NCBI GenBank assembly: GCA_029961045.1
Contig: JASBVN010000008.1
Coordinates: 37,574-101,573, forward strand
Origin: Alicyclobacillaceae bacterium
Lineage (GTDB): Bacteria > Bacillota > Bacilli > Kyrpidiales > Kyrpidiaceae
Direction: 5' to 3'
DNA: 64,000 nucleotides
The translations under genes were made by a program, and so were the position numbers. The notes below the pieces were generated by a model. The model was not told the DNA's origin. It did not search any database and saw nothing but the letters and a program-made list of their open reading frames with translations. This document shows, one piece after another, positions 18,646 to 26,756 of this stretch (position 1 is its first letter; every line of letters starts with the position of its first letter).

Positions 18646-19935
18646 GTGGCACACCAGCGTCGAAAGTGGATGGGTCTCTTCTTGGCAACCCTTGTCGTCG
18701 TGCTGTGCTTTTGCCCTCCTTTTTACCAGTGGCTCCGGCTCCCAGATACCGTGGAAACGGTCGTTGGTTCCAGTTTGCCGGTCGAAGCCGGCTTTCCCGC
18801 CCGACTCGTGGCTTCCCCCACCGGAAAGGTGACGGTGAGCGGCGCGGAGGGGGGGAGCGGCAAATGGGAGCTTTACGCCCGGGAGCCCGGTCAGGCTCTC
18901 GTTCATTTGGAAGTGTTCGGCTTGCCCCTTCGGCACATGCGCATTCAGGTCATGCCCGAGTGGAAGGTCATTCCCGGAGGCCAGTCCATCGGCGTGAAAT
19001 TGCGTTCCAAAGGGATCATGGTCGTCGGATACAATCTGGTTCGGTCCGGACAAAAACAAGTTTCTCCCGGGGAGCAGGCCGACATTAAAGTCGGGGACCG
19101 GATCGTGGAGATCGACGGAAGGCCGGTTCGCACGGTAGACGAAGCGGCCCAGCGCATCCGGGAGGCGGGGGAGGCCCGCCGCGATCTGGAGTTGACCCTT
19201 CTGCGGCAAAGGCAGTCTCTGCGCGTCAAGGTCCATCCGGTGTACGACGAAGACCATCACGCTTACCGGATCGGCCTGTACATCCGCGATTCGGCCGCCG
19301 GCGTGGGGACCCTGACGTTTTTCGATCCTGAGCACCGGGTCTACGGAGCGTTGGGGCACGTGATCGCCGACGTGGATACGGGCCAGCCCATCGAGGTGGG
19401 AGAGGGCCAGGTCCTTCATTCATCGATCCATTCCATCGATAAAGGACAGAACGGGCAGCCCGGCGAAAAGCGGGGGCAGATGGTGAATGAACACCAGATT
19501 CTAGGGAACGTAGTCAAAAATACGCCGTTCGGCATCTTCGGCGAGATGGACCGGCTGCCGGAGCACGGTCTCTACCGGGACCCCGTTCCCGTGGCGCTGG
19601 CCTCTCAGGTCCATCCAGGCCCCGCCAAGATCCTGACGGTGGTAGAGGGCCAGAAGGTCGAGGCCTTTGACGTCGAAGTGGTGAGCGTGATGAAACAGCG
19701 GTACCCCGCCATGAAGGGTATGGTGCTGAAGGTGACGGACCCGAGGTTGTTGCAAAAAACCGGGGGTATCGTGCAAGGGATGTCGGGAAGCCCCATCCTT
19801 CAGGACGGGCGGCTGATCGGGGCGGTGACCCACGTCTTCATCAACGATCCGACACAAGGTTACGGCGTGTTTGCGGAATGGATGATGCGAGAGGCCGTCG
19901 AAGGTCTCGATGCCTTTCAAGAGGCGGCCGCGTGA
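18646..19935 (+). CDS. spoIVB: SpoIVB signalling serine peptidase
   Basis: The product is 429 aa. An N-terminal membrane anchor (about residues 9-26) is followed by a PDZ domain (about residues 115-195) and the S55 peptidase domain. Catalytic candidates are His238 in ALGHVIAD and Ser382 in GMSGSP, close to B. subtilis His236 and Ser378. SpoIVB is secreted from the forespore and cleaves SpoIVFA, releasing pro-sigma-K processing. GTG 18646 gives VAHQRRKWMGLF; an upstream in-frame start at 18607 is less likely. Unlike in B. subtilis, the next gene (spo0A) points the other way. Confidence 0.95.
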   Translation: MAHQRRKWMGLFLATLVVVLCFCPPFYQWLRLPDTVETVVGSSLPVEAGFPARLVASPTGKVTVSGAEGGSGKWELYAREPGQALVHLEVFGLPLRHMRIQVMPEWKVIPGGQSIGVKLRSKGIMVVGYNLVRSGQKQVSPGEQADIKVGDRIVEIDGRPVRTVDEAAQRIREAGEARRDLELTLLRQRQSLRVKVHPVYDEDHHAYRIGLYIRDSAAGVGTLTFFDPEHRVYGALGHVIADVDTGQPIEVGEGQVLHSSIHSIDKGQNGQPGEKRGQMVNEHQILGNVVKNTPFGIFGEMDRLPEHGLYRDPVPVALASQVHPGPAKILTVVEGQKVEAFDVEVVSVMKQRYPAMKGMVLKVTDPRLLQKTGGIVQGMSGSPILQDGRLIGAVTHVFINDPTQGYGVFAEWMMREAVEGLDAFQEAAA

Positions 19936-19945
19936 CAACGGGGAA

Positions 19946-20072
19946 CGGGGCTGTCCCAAAGGGCGGTTTCACCGCCCGAGGGGGCGGCCCTTTCTGTCGC
20001 TTTTAACCGAAGTCCTCCTTCACGACGGGGGCCGTCCCGCACATGGCCGGCCGCTTTTGGGACAGCTCCCCG
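19946..20072. repeat. Inverted-repeat-bounded element between spoIVB and spo0A
   Basis: The left end (19946-19966) and the inverted right end (20051-20072) share CGGGG, then an exact CTGTCCCAAA, then CGG. About 84 bp lie between. An internal hairpin AAAGGGC...GCCCTTT (19958-19993) could end transcription. Ends of the GGGGCTGTCCCAAAA type are common at insertion-sequence termini, so this may be a MITE-like remnant. It could also serve simply as a bidirectional terminator for the two convergent genes. Confidence 0.5.
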
Positions 20073-20079
20073 CTTCGCT

Positions 20080-20868
20080 TCAGCCGAGCCGGACGTTGAG
20101 CCGGAGCCGGTCGGCCACCATGGCGATAAACTCCGAGTTGGTGGGTTTGCTTTTGCCGATGTTGACGGTGTGACCGAAAACCGATCCGATGGTCTCCAAA
20201 TTGCCTCGGCCCCACGCCACTTCAATGGCGTGGCGGATGGCCCGTTCGACCCGCGAGGGTGTGGTGTTGTATTTTTCTGCAATTCTTGGATAAAGAATTT
20301 TTGTAATTGAACCTAAAATCTCAACGTCTTGATAAACCATTCGGATGGCTTCCCGCAAATACTGATATCCTTTGATATGAGCCGGCACTCCGATTTCGTG
20401 AATGATCTGGGTGATGTCGGCTTCGATGTTCCGCTTGGGGGAAGAAGCCGGCGCCGTGCCGTTGCCACCCGCCGATCCGGATGCGGGCGCCGAACCGGTG
20501 GCCACTTGGCGGATTCGGTTTGCCAGGATTTCCATATCAAAGGGCTTCAAAATGTAGTAAGCCGCTCCCAGTTCCACGGCCCGCTTGGTGACGCCCTCCT
20601 GGCCGAACGCGGTCAACATGATGAATTTCGGAGAAGTCGAATGCTGTTTGGCCTGTACTTTTTCCAGCACTCCGATCCCGTCGAGAATGGGCATGATGAT
20701 GTCGAGGATGACGATGTCCGGACGGAGTTCTTCGATGCTGTCCACCACTTCTCGCCCGTTAAACGCCAGCCCCACAACCTCCATATCCGGAAGGCCGGCG
20801 ATGTAATCCTGAAGCAGTTGCGCGAATTCGCGGTTATCATCACCGATGAGGACTTTGATCGACGCCAC
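20080..20868 (-). CDS. spo0A: Sporulation master regulator Spo0A
   Basis: The product is 262 aa. The N-terminal receiver domain has the acidic pair Asp10/Asp11, phosphoacceptor Asp56 (VILDIIMP) and Lys in ILKPF. The C-terminal Spo0A domain contains the DNA-recognition region around [17 protein letters not shown]. Phosphorylated Spo0A launches sporulation. The GTG start at 20868 aligns with the GTG start of B. subtilis spo0A, yet the only good Shine-Dalgarno (AAGGAGGTG, near 20901-20909) is about 30 nt upstream. The sole start-like codon fitting that site is CTG 20893-20895. A sigma-H-like promoter lies at 20985-21009. Confidence 0.96.
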   Translation of the reverse strand: MASIKVLIGDDNREFAQLLQDYIAGLPDMEVVGLAFNGREVVDSIEELRPDIVILDIIMPILDGIGVLEKVQAKQHSTSPKFIMLTAFGQEGVTKRAVELGAAYYILKPFDMEILANRIRQVATGSAPASGSAGGNGTAPASSPKRNIEADITQIIHEIGVPAHIKGYQYLREAIRMVYQDVEILGSITKILYPRIAEKYNTTPSRVERAIRHAIEVAWGRGNLETIGSVFGHTVNIGKSKPTNSEFIAMVADRLRLNVRLG

Positions 20869-20984
20869 GGTCGGCCTGGTCGTGCATGGAACCAGGCGTA
20901 CACCTCCTTATCATGACAATGGTGCCCCGCGGCGGGGCGTGCTCACGGCGACGTTCGCCGGCAAAACGGTTGCACATCATTTCC

Positions 20985-21009
20985 ATTCGACGCCGGACGG
21001 GGAGATCCT
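20985..21009 (-). promoter_or_regulatory. Sigma-H-like promoter of spo0A, overlapped by a 0A-box-like site
   Basis: On the minus strand AGGATCT (21009-21003), exactly 14 bp, then GAAT (20988-20985) match the spacing and core bases of B. subtilis sigma-H promoters such as spoVG (AGGATTT-N14-GAAT). CGTCGAA (20992-20986) matches the 0A box TGTCGAA in 6 of 7 positions and overlaps the -10. B. subtilis spo0A also has a sigma-H promoter (Ps) with 0A boxes. Confidence 0.65.
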
Positions 21010-21041
21010 TCTATCGGCCAGAAAAATTTGGGCCGCCTTCG

Positions 21042-21070
21042 TTGACCCTACTGTGCTCCTTTTGTAAGGT
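21042..21070 (+). promoter_or_regulatory. Possible promoter of the YfkAB-like gene
   Basis: TTGACC (21042-21047), 17 bp, then TAAGGT (21065-21070), 26 bp before the chosen ATG. The -10 is weak. Confidence 0.3.
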
Positions 21071-21096
21071 TAATGAAGGTAGAGGAGGAGTTGGCG

Positions 21097-22227
21097 ATGA
21101 CCGTTTCCGGTTCGCGGAAAGCGATCAGTGCGGCGTTTGATCCATGGGATCCCCTCCTGTCGCGGGACGATTCGGGGGATACCCGGTTGACCAGCATCGA
21201 AGTGACGGTGACTCACCAATGCAATTTGCGCTGCGAACATTGTGCTGTCGGGGAATGGCTGACCCGCCGGGAGTCGCGGCAGAACTTGGAAGAGCTGTTG
21301 GCCCGTCTCGATGAGATCGAGGATCTCACCACCCTGAGCATTACGGGAGGTGAGCCCAGTTACCGCGATGATGTGGTGGACGATGTGGTCGTTCCCCTGC
21401 TGCGGTATGCCAAGGGGCGGGGTTGCTACACCCAGGTCAACACCAATTTAACCCTAGAGATCGACCGGTACCGCCGGATGGCGCCGTATGTCGATGTGCT
21501 CCACATCACGCACAATTACACCGGCCCGCGGGATTTCGGCGATATCGTCTTCGGAAAGATGGAGCGGCGACCCGGTTCCGAAACGGCGGAGAGGTTGTTC
21601 CGCCGGCTCGAGGAAAACACCCGGGCGCTGGCGGCGGAGGGGGTCTTCGTGTCGGCGGAATCGATGATGAGCCCGCGGACCCGGGGAAAGTTGGCCGCCA
21701 TTCACCGGCGTCTGGCGGAGATGGGGGTGCGCCGCCACGAAATCCACCCCCTTTACCCCTGCGATTTTGCCAAGGATTTGAACCTGTTGAGCCTGGATGA
21801 ACTGCGGGCCGAGATTCACGCCCTTCTCGACGGCCGGGACCCGGGAGTGTGGATTTTATTCGGCACCCTGCCCTTTTACGCCTGCAGCGAGGATCCGAGG
21901 GACCGGGAGCTGTTGGCCCGCATTTTCCGGACGCCGAACACGACGGTGCGAAACGACCCGGACGGCCGTAACCGCCTCAACGTCAATCTGCTGACCGGAG
22001 GAATTTACGTTCAAGATTTTGCCGATTTGGGACCCATCGGCGATTGGCGCCGCGAGCCGATCCGGGCGGCTTTCCAGCGGTGGCAGAGGGAGTGGTGGAG
22101 CAGCCGGTTGAACTGTTGCTGCCCGCATGCCCGGTGCCTGGGCCCCAATCTGATCGTCGCCGACACCTATTACCGAGGCGTGGATTTTTCCGCTCGAAGG
22201 GCTTCCGAGGAATGGTCGGCCGTGTGA
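21097..22227 (+). CDS. YfkAB-type radical SAM/CxCxxxxC protein
   Basis: The product is 376 aa. The radical SAM cluster motif CNLRCEHC gives Cys42, Cys46 and Cys49, followed by TLSITGGEPSYRDDV. The C-terminal motif Cys340-x-Cys342-x4-Cys347 (CCCPHARC) is the hallmark of YfkAB, a radical SAM family of Bacillota with unknown substrate. The second Cys set may hold an auxiliary cluster. The ATG at 21097 has GAGGAGG 8 bp upstream and is preferred to the ATG at 21073. Its 3' end overlaps the convergent DUF2334 gene by 58 bp. Confidence 0.9.
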   Translation: MTVSGSRKAISAAFDPWDPLLSRDDSGDTRLTSIEVTVTHQCNLRCEHCAVGEWLTRRESRQNLEELLARLDEIEDLTTLSITGGEPSYRDDVVDDVVVPLLRYAKGRGCYTQVNTNLTLEIDRYRRMAPYVDVLHITHNYTGPRDFGDIVFGKMERRPGSETAERLFRRLEENTRALAAEGVFVSAESMMSPRTRGKLAAIHRRLAEMGVRRHEIHPLYPCDFAKDLNLLSLDELRAEIHALLDGRDPGVWILFGTLPFYACSEDPRDRELLARIFRTPNTTVRNDPDGRNRLNVNLLTGGIYVQDFADLGPIGDWRREPIRAAFQRWQREWWSSRLNCCCPHARCLGPNLIVADTYYRGVDFSARRASEEWSAV

Positions 22228-24134
22228 AGGCCGGCGGGAGTCCATCCGAAATAGCTCACCGCTGTGTCCACGATCAATCCCCCTCCGGCGGAGACGACCC
22301 CGACACAGGGGCGGCCGTCGCCCCACCGGCCGGCCGCCAGTCGTCCGCCGGAAGCCATCCAGGGACCGAAGGGCCGGGAGATCGCCGTGCACTCGGCCCC
22401 GTTCCAGGTCCACGCCAACCACAGGCCGTCCGCGGGCGCATACCCCACCAGAACCGGCGCCGCCGTTCCGGATCCATCCGGAGGAAGGGCGGCCAGTTGC
22501 AGACGGGGAGGGAGATAGGTCTCGCGGGATACGACCTTCCCCGGCCCATCGAGGCGGTACAGGGACAATTTTCCTGTCAACGGGTTGTACCGGGCCAACT
22601 CGTCCGCTTCCGCCGGACTCTTGTTCCGGCTTTGCGGAACGACCAACCAATCGGCCCCCGCTTCTCCGGGGATGCTTCCCGCGTACTCCGGCCGGCGGGG
22701 CGGAGGGGACAGGGCGAACACGTCGGCGTCCCCTGAGGGGTGAAGGACCGCCACCGCCGGACGTCCGCCCGCAAAGCGACCCGCGGAGATTCGGTCTCCT
22801 TTCCGGATCGGGATGCCGAGAGTCACGGGGGAAAAGAACGATGTTCCCCCCGAAAGGCACAGGTACAGCCGTCCCGCGCCGGTGTCGAGAAGCAATAGGT
22901 CCGCCTTTCCGTCGCCGTTGGCATCCACGGCCGCCAGTCCGTCCGGACGCAGTCCCCCGGGCAATTTCAGCCATGCGGAAGCGGGTTTTTGCGGACTGTT
23001 GCGCAGTCTTCCCCGGGCGGAGGGCGTGACCCACACGGTTCCCGAGGCCGAATCGCAGCTCACGAAGTCGTCTTCCGCACCTCCTGACACCGGACCGGTC
23101 GTCCAAAGGTCCCCTGGAAGGGAAAATCGCCAGGCCGGTTGGAGGGGGACCACTTGGTGGAGGCTTTCAAAGACATATCCCTCCCGGCGCAGTCCGTCGA
23201 TCAGGCGGTGCAGGTAGGATTTCTGGCCGGCCCGGTAACGGTAGAGGGGAAGGCCGTCTTTCCACACCGGGCGCCCGCTTTCCTCTACCGGTTCCAAAAA
23301 AGGGAACTCCAAGACGGGGTGAAAGTAAAAACTCCCCAATCCATCGAAATAATCCGCTTTATCGAGGATCCGCTGAATCGATTTCTCCGGGTCCGTGGAG
23401 CGGACATAGCCGAGCGGCGTCGGAATGTAGACCGATCCCCGGACGCCGCCGAATTCTTTGTCTTTGGGCACTAGATCTTTAAGGGAGCGCAGGGAACTCC
23501 GGTCCGGCTCGTAGATGACTCCTACCGCGGCCTGAAAGACCCGCTCCTGTTCCGGCGAAGCCCAGTAGTGCGGACTTTCCCAGAAGGCCGGCCGGAGGCC
23601 CGCCGCGGCGAAGGCCCGTTCGCTGGCGTTCAGTCGAAGGGCGGCATATTCGGGAGACCGGCTCGCCGGTTCGCCGGGGACGTCGAATTCCCGTCCAATG
23701 GTGGTGACCGTTTCCGGTTTGCGGGCATCGGGTGTTCCGAATTGGTGGGTGTACCCGTGCATGCCGATCACGGCTCCCCGGGATTCGGCTTCCCGCAAAA
23801 GCTGCACGAAGCGGGCGGTCTGGGCGTCCGGCTCGGAAATGTCGTAGACGACCGGTTTTCCTCCGGGATCCGTCCCCACATAACGGGGGATCACGGTGAT
23901 TTGGTACGGAACCCCCGCTTCGGCGAGTCCGTCCAGTACGGCTCTCAACTTGCCCATGTCCTCCCAATCCCGGTAAGGAGGCCCAGGCGATACATCTTCC
24001 AACCGGAGTAAAGCCACGTGGCGGCGTTCCGACCACAGTTCCGGGTAGACCGATGTCGCGGTTTGGACGGGAATAAAGAGAATCAGGAGTATGATCACCG
24101 CTATTTGCACCCACCGGGGTGGGTTCTGCCGCAT
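22170..24134 (-). CDS. Secreted DUF2334 (deacetylase-like) protein with FG-GAP-like C-terminus
   Basis: The product is 654 aa. A single N-terminal membrane segment (about residues 9-27) probably exports and anchors it. Residues 38-350 match DUF2334, a polysaccharide deacetylase-like fold: RLEDVSPG holds the metal Asp and GMHGYTHQFG supplies the HxxxH pair. The C-terminal 290 residues look like beta-propeller repeats, including an FG-GAP/VCBS calcium loop, DANGDGKADL. This suggests an extracytoplasmic carbohydrate-active or carbohydrate-binding enzyme. The ATG start has GAGGAGG upstream. The gene ends inside the convergent YfkAB-like gene. Confidence 0.82.
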   Translation of the reverse strand: MRQNPPRWVQIAVIILLILFIPVQTATSVYPELWSERRHVALLRLEDVSPGPPYRDWEDMGKLRAVLDGLAEAGVPYQITVIPRYVGTDPGGKPVVYDISEPDAQTARFVQLLREAESRGAVIGMHGYTHQFGTPDARKPETVTTIGREFDVPGEPASRSPEYAALRLNASERAFAAAGLRPAFWESPHYWASPEQERVFQAAVGVIYEPDRSSLRSLKDLVPKDKEFGGVRGSVYIPTPLGYVRSTDPEKSIQRILDKADYFDGLGSFYFHPVLEFPFLEPVEESGRPVWKDGLPLYRYRAGQKSYLHRLIDGLRREGYVFESLHQVVPLQPAWRFSLPGDLWTTGPVSGGAEDDFVSCDSASGTVWVTPSARGRLRNSPQKPASAWLKLPGGLRPDGLAAVDANGDGKADLLLLDTGAGRLYLCLSGGTSFFSPVTLGIPIRKGDRISAGRFAGGRPAVAVLHPSGDADVFALSPPPRRPEYAGSIPGEAGADWLVVPQSRNKSPAEADELARYNPLTGKLSLYRLDGPGKVVSRETYLPPRLQLAALPPDGSGTAAPVLVGYAPADGLWLAWTWNGAECTAISRPFGPWMASGGRLAAGRWGDGRPCVGVVSAGGGLIVDTAVSYFGWTPAGLHTADHSSEALRAEKSTPR

Positions 24135-24315
24135 TCGAATCCTCCTCGCCCTTTGTGAAATTCTAGTACCATCTTAGCATCATAGAGGAACGGGCGCATC
24201 ATAGATTGACGGGATTTTCCGCCGTCCGGCCGGCATAGGAGGCGCCTTTGGGTCCACACTAGTGGATAAAACCACAATGACCGGGCCGCCGCCCGGCCGC
24301 GGGAGGGACCGATCC

Positions 24316-26196
24316 ATGGCCCGCACGGGGTTGAGACGGAGGGGGATAGCAGGGGTTGTGGCGCTGTGGACGGCGGTGTGGATTGCCGGAAGCGGACCGC
24401 TTCCCCCGTCCCGGGATCGCGCGGCTCCTGATTTGGGGCATACTCCCCGCCACGCCGCCCAGGTGGCCGCCCGGGACGTCGCCCTCACCGCCTCGTTGAC
24501 CGTGGCCGAAGCGCGCCGAGATCTGGAAAATCGCATCCGCCTGTTGGAAGGACCCCGGCGGGACGCGGAGGCGGTCCGCCGCTCCTTGCGCCCGGAGTGC
24601 CGGTGGATCGGGTTGCGGTGGCGGGGGGATCGGGGGGAAACGGCGGGGTACGGAGGAAAGCTCCTTTCGGAGACGGAGCGGGAAGTTTTACGCGGTGTCG
24701 CTTCAGGGGGATGGTATGTCGGAGCCGCCCGCCCGGACGGCGCCGGGCGGCTGTACTGTCCGGTCGGCTTGCGCGGGCGTTCGGGCTTGCTGTGGGGACT
24801 GTTGTCCCTGGAACCGGTGGAGAGGGCGGCGGAAGCCTACCGGCGGCAGTTCGGCGTGGCGGCCGGTCTCCAGGCTCCGGGAGGGGCTCCTTTGCTCCTG
24901 GAAGGCGGCCGGTCCCGAACCGGGAGAGAACTTCGGGCGGAGGGCCTCCACGCTCAGGCGGCGGTGGACGGCACCGATTGGCACGTGCGCGCGACGGGTG
25001 AGGGCCGGCGGGTGCCGCCGCTCCGCCACCGGGACGGTGAGTGGATCGCAAAGTTCGCCAAACCGCTCGATCCCCGGCGAAAGGAACGATTGGAACGGGA
25101 GACCGGGGCCCGGGTGCTCCGCGACGACGGGCGGGGCGGTTATGTTTTGCGGCTTCCGCCAAACGCCGCTATGGCGAGGGAGGCGCTTTTACGGTCTTGG
25201 GGAGCCCGTTATGTGGAAAGGCACGGTATCGCCCGGACGAACCGCATTCCCGACGATCCGCTCTACGTGCCGTATCAGTGGAACATGCCGATGATCGACG
25301 CGGAAAACGGGTGGCGATTGACCACCGGAGACCCGGGAGTCGTCGTCGCGGTGGTGGACACCGGGATCGACTTGTCCCATCCCGATCTCACCGGGCAGAT
25401 CGCCCCCGGCGTCAACATCCTCGACCCCAATTCGCCGCCCCAGGACGACAACGGCCACGGCACCCACGTGGCCGGCATCATCGCGGCGCGGTCCAACAAC
25501 GGCGTGGGCGTGGCCAGCCTGGATTGGCGCGGCCGGGTGATGCCCGTTAAAGTCCTGGATCGGGACGGAGCCGGATCGGCTTTCGATGTCGCCAGGGGCA
25601 TCGTGTGGGCGGTGGACCACGGAGCGAAAGTCGTCAATCTGTCGCTGGGGCAAACTGAGGACTGTCAGTACCTCCGCGAAGCCGTCCGCTATGCGGTGGA
25701 CCGGGGCGTCCTCGTGGTCGCCGCCATGGGAAACGACGGCACCGACGCGCCGGAATATCCCGCCGCATACCCGGAAGTCCTGGCGGTGACCGCCGTCGAT
25801 CCCGGCGGCGAGTTTGCTCCCTTTTCCAATTACGGATCCCACGCAGGCGTCGCCGCGCCGGGAGTCTCCATCGCCAGCACGTTTGCAGGCGGCCAATACG
25901 CCGCCCTGTCGGGAACTTCCATGGCCGCCCCCCATGTGGCCGGGCTGGCGGCCCTCGTGTGGACCCAAAACCCGGGGCTGAGCGCCGCGCAAGTCCGGGA
26001 TATCGTGGTGCGGAGCGCAGTGGACGCCGGCCCTCCGGGGCGGGATCCCCAGTACGGGTACGGCGTCGTCAACGTATCGGCCGCCCTGAGAGCCGCCCAT
26101 CCGCCGCGCTGGCTGTGGAGAATCCTGCCTTGGTGGCCCGTCAAAGACGCTTGGAACGGATTCGCCAAATCCACCATACCGCGAGGGCGAGGATGA
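24316..26196 (+). CDS. Membrane-anchored subtilisin-like serine peptidase (S8)
   Basis: The product is 626 aa. The catalytic triad is Asp348 (VVDTGIDLSHPD), His381 (NGHGTHVAG) and Ser535 (GTSMAAPHVAG), with the oxyanion Asn in AAMGNDGT. An N-terminal membrane segment (about residues 9-25) is followed by roughly 200 residues of unassigned sequence with a possible Cache/PAS-like core (GGWYVGAARPDGAGRLY). A probable pro-region comes next (about residues 235-310). ATG 24316 has GGGAGGG 8 bp upstream; ATG 24262 is also in frame. It is probably extracytoplasmic. Its end overlaps the convergent dedA gene by 56 bp. Confidence 0.9.
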   Translation: MARTGLRRRGIAGVVALWTAVWIAGSGPLPPSRDRAAPDLGHTPRHAAQVAARDVALTASLTVAEARRDLENRIRLLEGPRRDAEAVRRSLRPECRWIGLRWRGDRGETAGYGGKLLSETEREVLRGVASGGWYVGAARPDGAGRLYCPVGLRGRSGLLWGLLSLEPVERAAEAYRRQFGVAAGLQAPGGAPLLLEGGRSRTGRELRAEGLHAQAAVDGTDWHVRATGEGRRVPPLRHRDGEWIAKFAKPLDPRRKERLERETGARVLRDDGRGGYVLRLPPNAAMAREALLRSWGARYVERHGIARTNRIPDDPLYVPYQWNMPMIDAENGWRLTTGDPGVVVAVVDTGIDLSHPDLTGQIAPGVNILDPNSPPQDDNGHGTHVAGIIAARSNNGVGVASLDWRGRVMPVKVLDRDGAGSAFDVARGIVWAVDHGAKVVNLSLGQTEDCQYLREAVRYAVDRGVLVVAAMGNDGTDAPEYPAAYPEVLAVTAVDPGGEFAPFSNYGSHAGVAAPGVSIASTFAGGQYAALSGTSMAAPHVAGLAALVWTQNPGLSAAQVRDIVVRSAVDAGPPGRDPQYGYGVVNVSAALRAAHPPRWLWRILPWWPVKDAWNGFAKSTIPRGRG

Positions 26197-26740
26197 GGAA
26201 GGCCGCAGCGGTGACCCACGCCAGGATGCCGTGCACCCATCTGTCCACCGCGTGCCAGCGCGGTCCGAGAAACCGCCCCAGCAGCAAAAAGGCGGCGACC
26301 CAAAAGGCGGCTCCCGTATAGGCCCATCGGGCGAACCATCCGTATCCCATTTTCCCAATGCCGGCGGCGTAGGCGGCCACATGCCGGATGCCGGGCATAA
26401 AATAGGCGAAAAACAGCGCCCATCCGCCGTACCGGTGCAACCATTGCCGGGCAAAGGACAACCTCCGGCCTTCCGCCGCCCGGCGGAACCACCGGTCCGC
26501 CAGCGGCCGGAACACGCCCCGCCCAACCAGATAACTGAGGGTGATGCCGGAACAACTTCCGATGAAGGCGGCGGCCGCCGTCTCCGGCAGGCGCACCGTC
26601 CCTTGCCACGTCAAGAATCCGGCAAAGGTCAACAGGACCTCGTCGGGCACCGGGAGGCCGATGAGTCCGGTTGCGAGGGCGAGCGCGAGGGCGGCGTATC
26701 CGTGTTCGGCGACGAGGTGCAACAAATCTGCGCTTTGCAC
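26141..26740 (-). CDS. DedA family membrane protein
   Basis: The product is 199 aa with four to five hydrophobic segments. Family marks are an early GLIGLPVPDEVLLTFAGFL, the Gly-rich GSCSGITLSYLVGRG and FFAYFMPGIRHVAAYAAGIGKM with the conserved Arg. DedA proteins are membrane transporters; some recycle polyprenyl phosphate or phospholipids. The start is GTG 26740 behind GGGGAAGAG. The DUF309 gene lies 16 bp upstream on the same strand, so both are likely one transcript. Confidence 0.9.
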   Translation of the reverse strand: MQSADLLHLVAEHGYAALALALATGLIGLPVPDEVLLTFAGFLTWQGTVRLPETAAAAFIGSCSGITLSYLVGRGVFRPLADRWFRRAAEGRRLSFARQWLHRYGGWALFFAYFMPGIRHVAAYAAGIGKMGYGWFARWAYTGAAFWVAAFLLLGRFLGPRWHAVDRWVHGILAWVTAAAFLILALAVWWIWRIRSKRL

Positions 26741-26756
26741 GGTTCTCTTCCCCGCC

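Noticed and set aside
20613..20903. 96-codon frame starting right at the strong Shine-Dalgarno upstream of spo0A
   Set aside because: Out of frame with spo0A and without similarity; at most a short regulatory leader translation.
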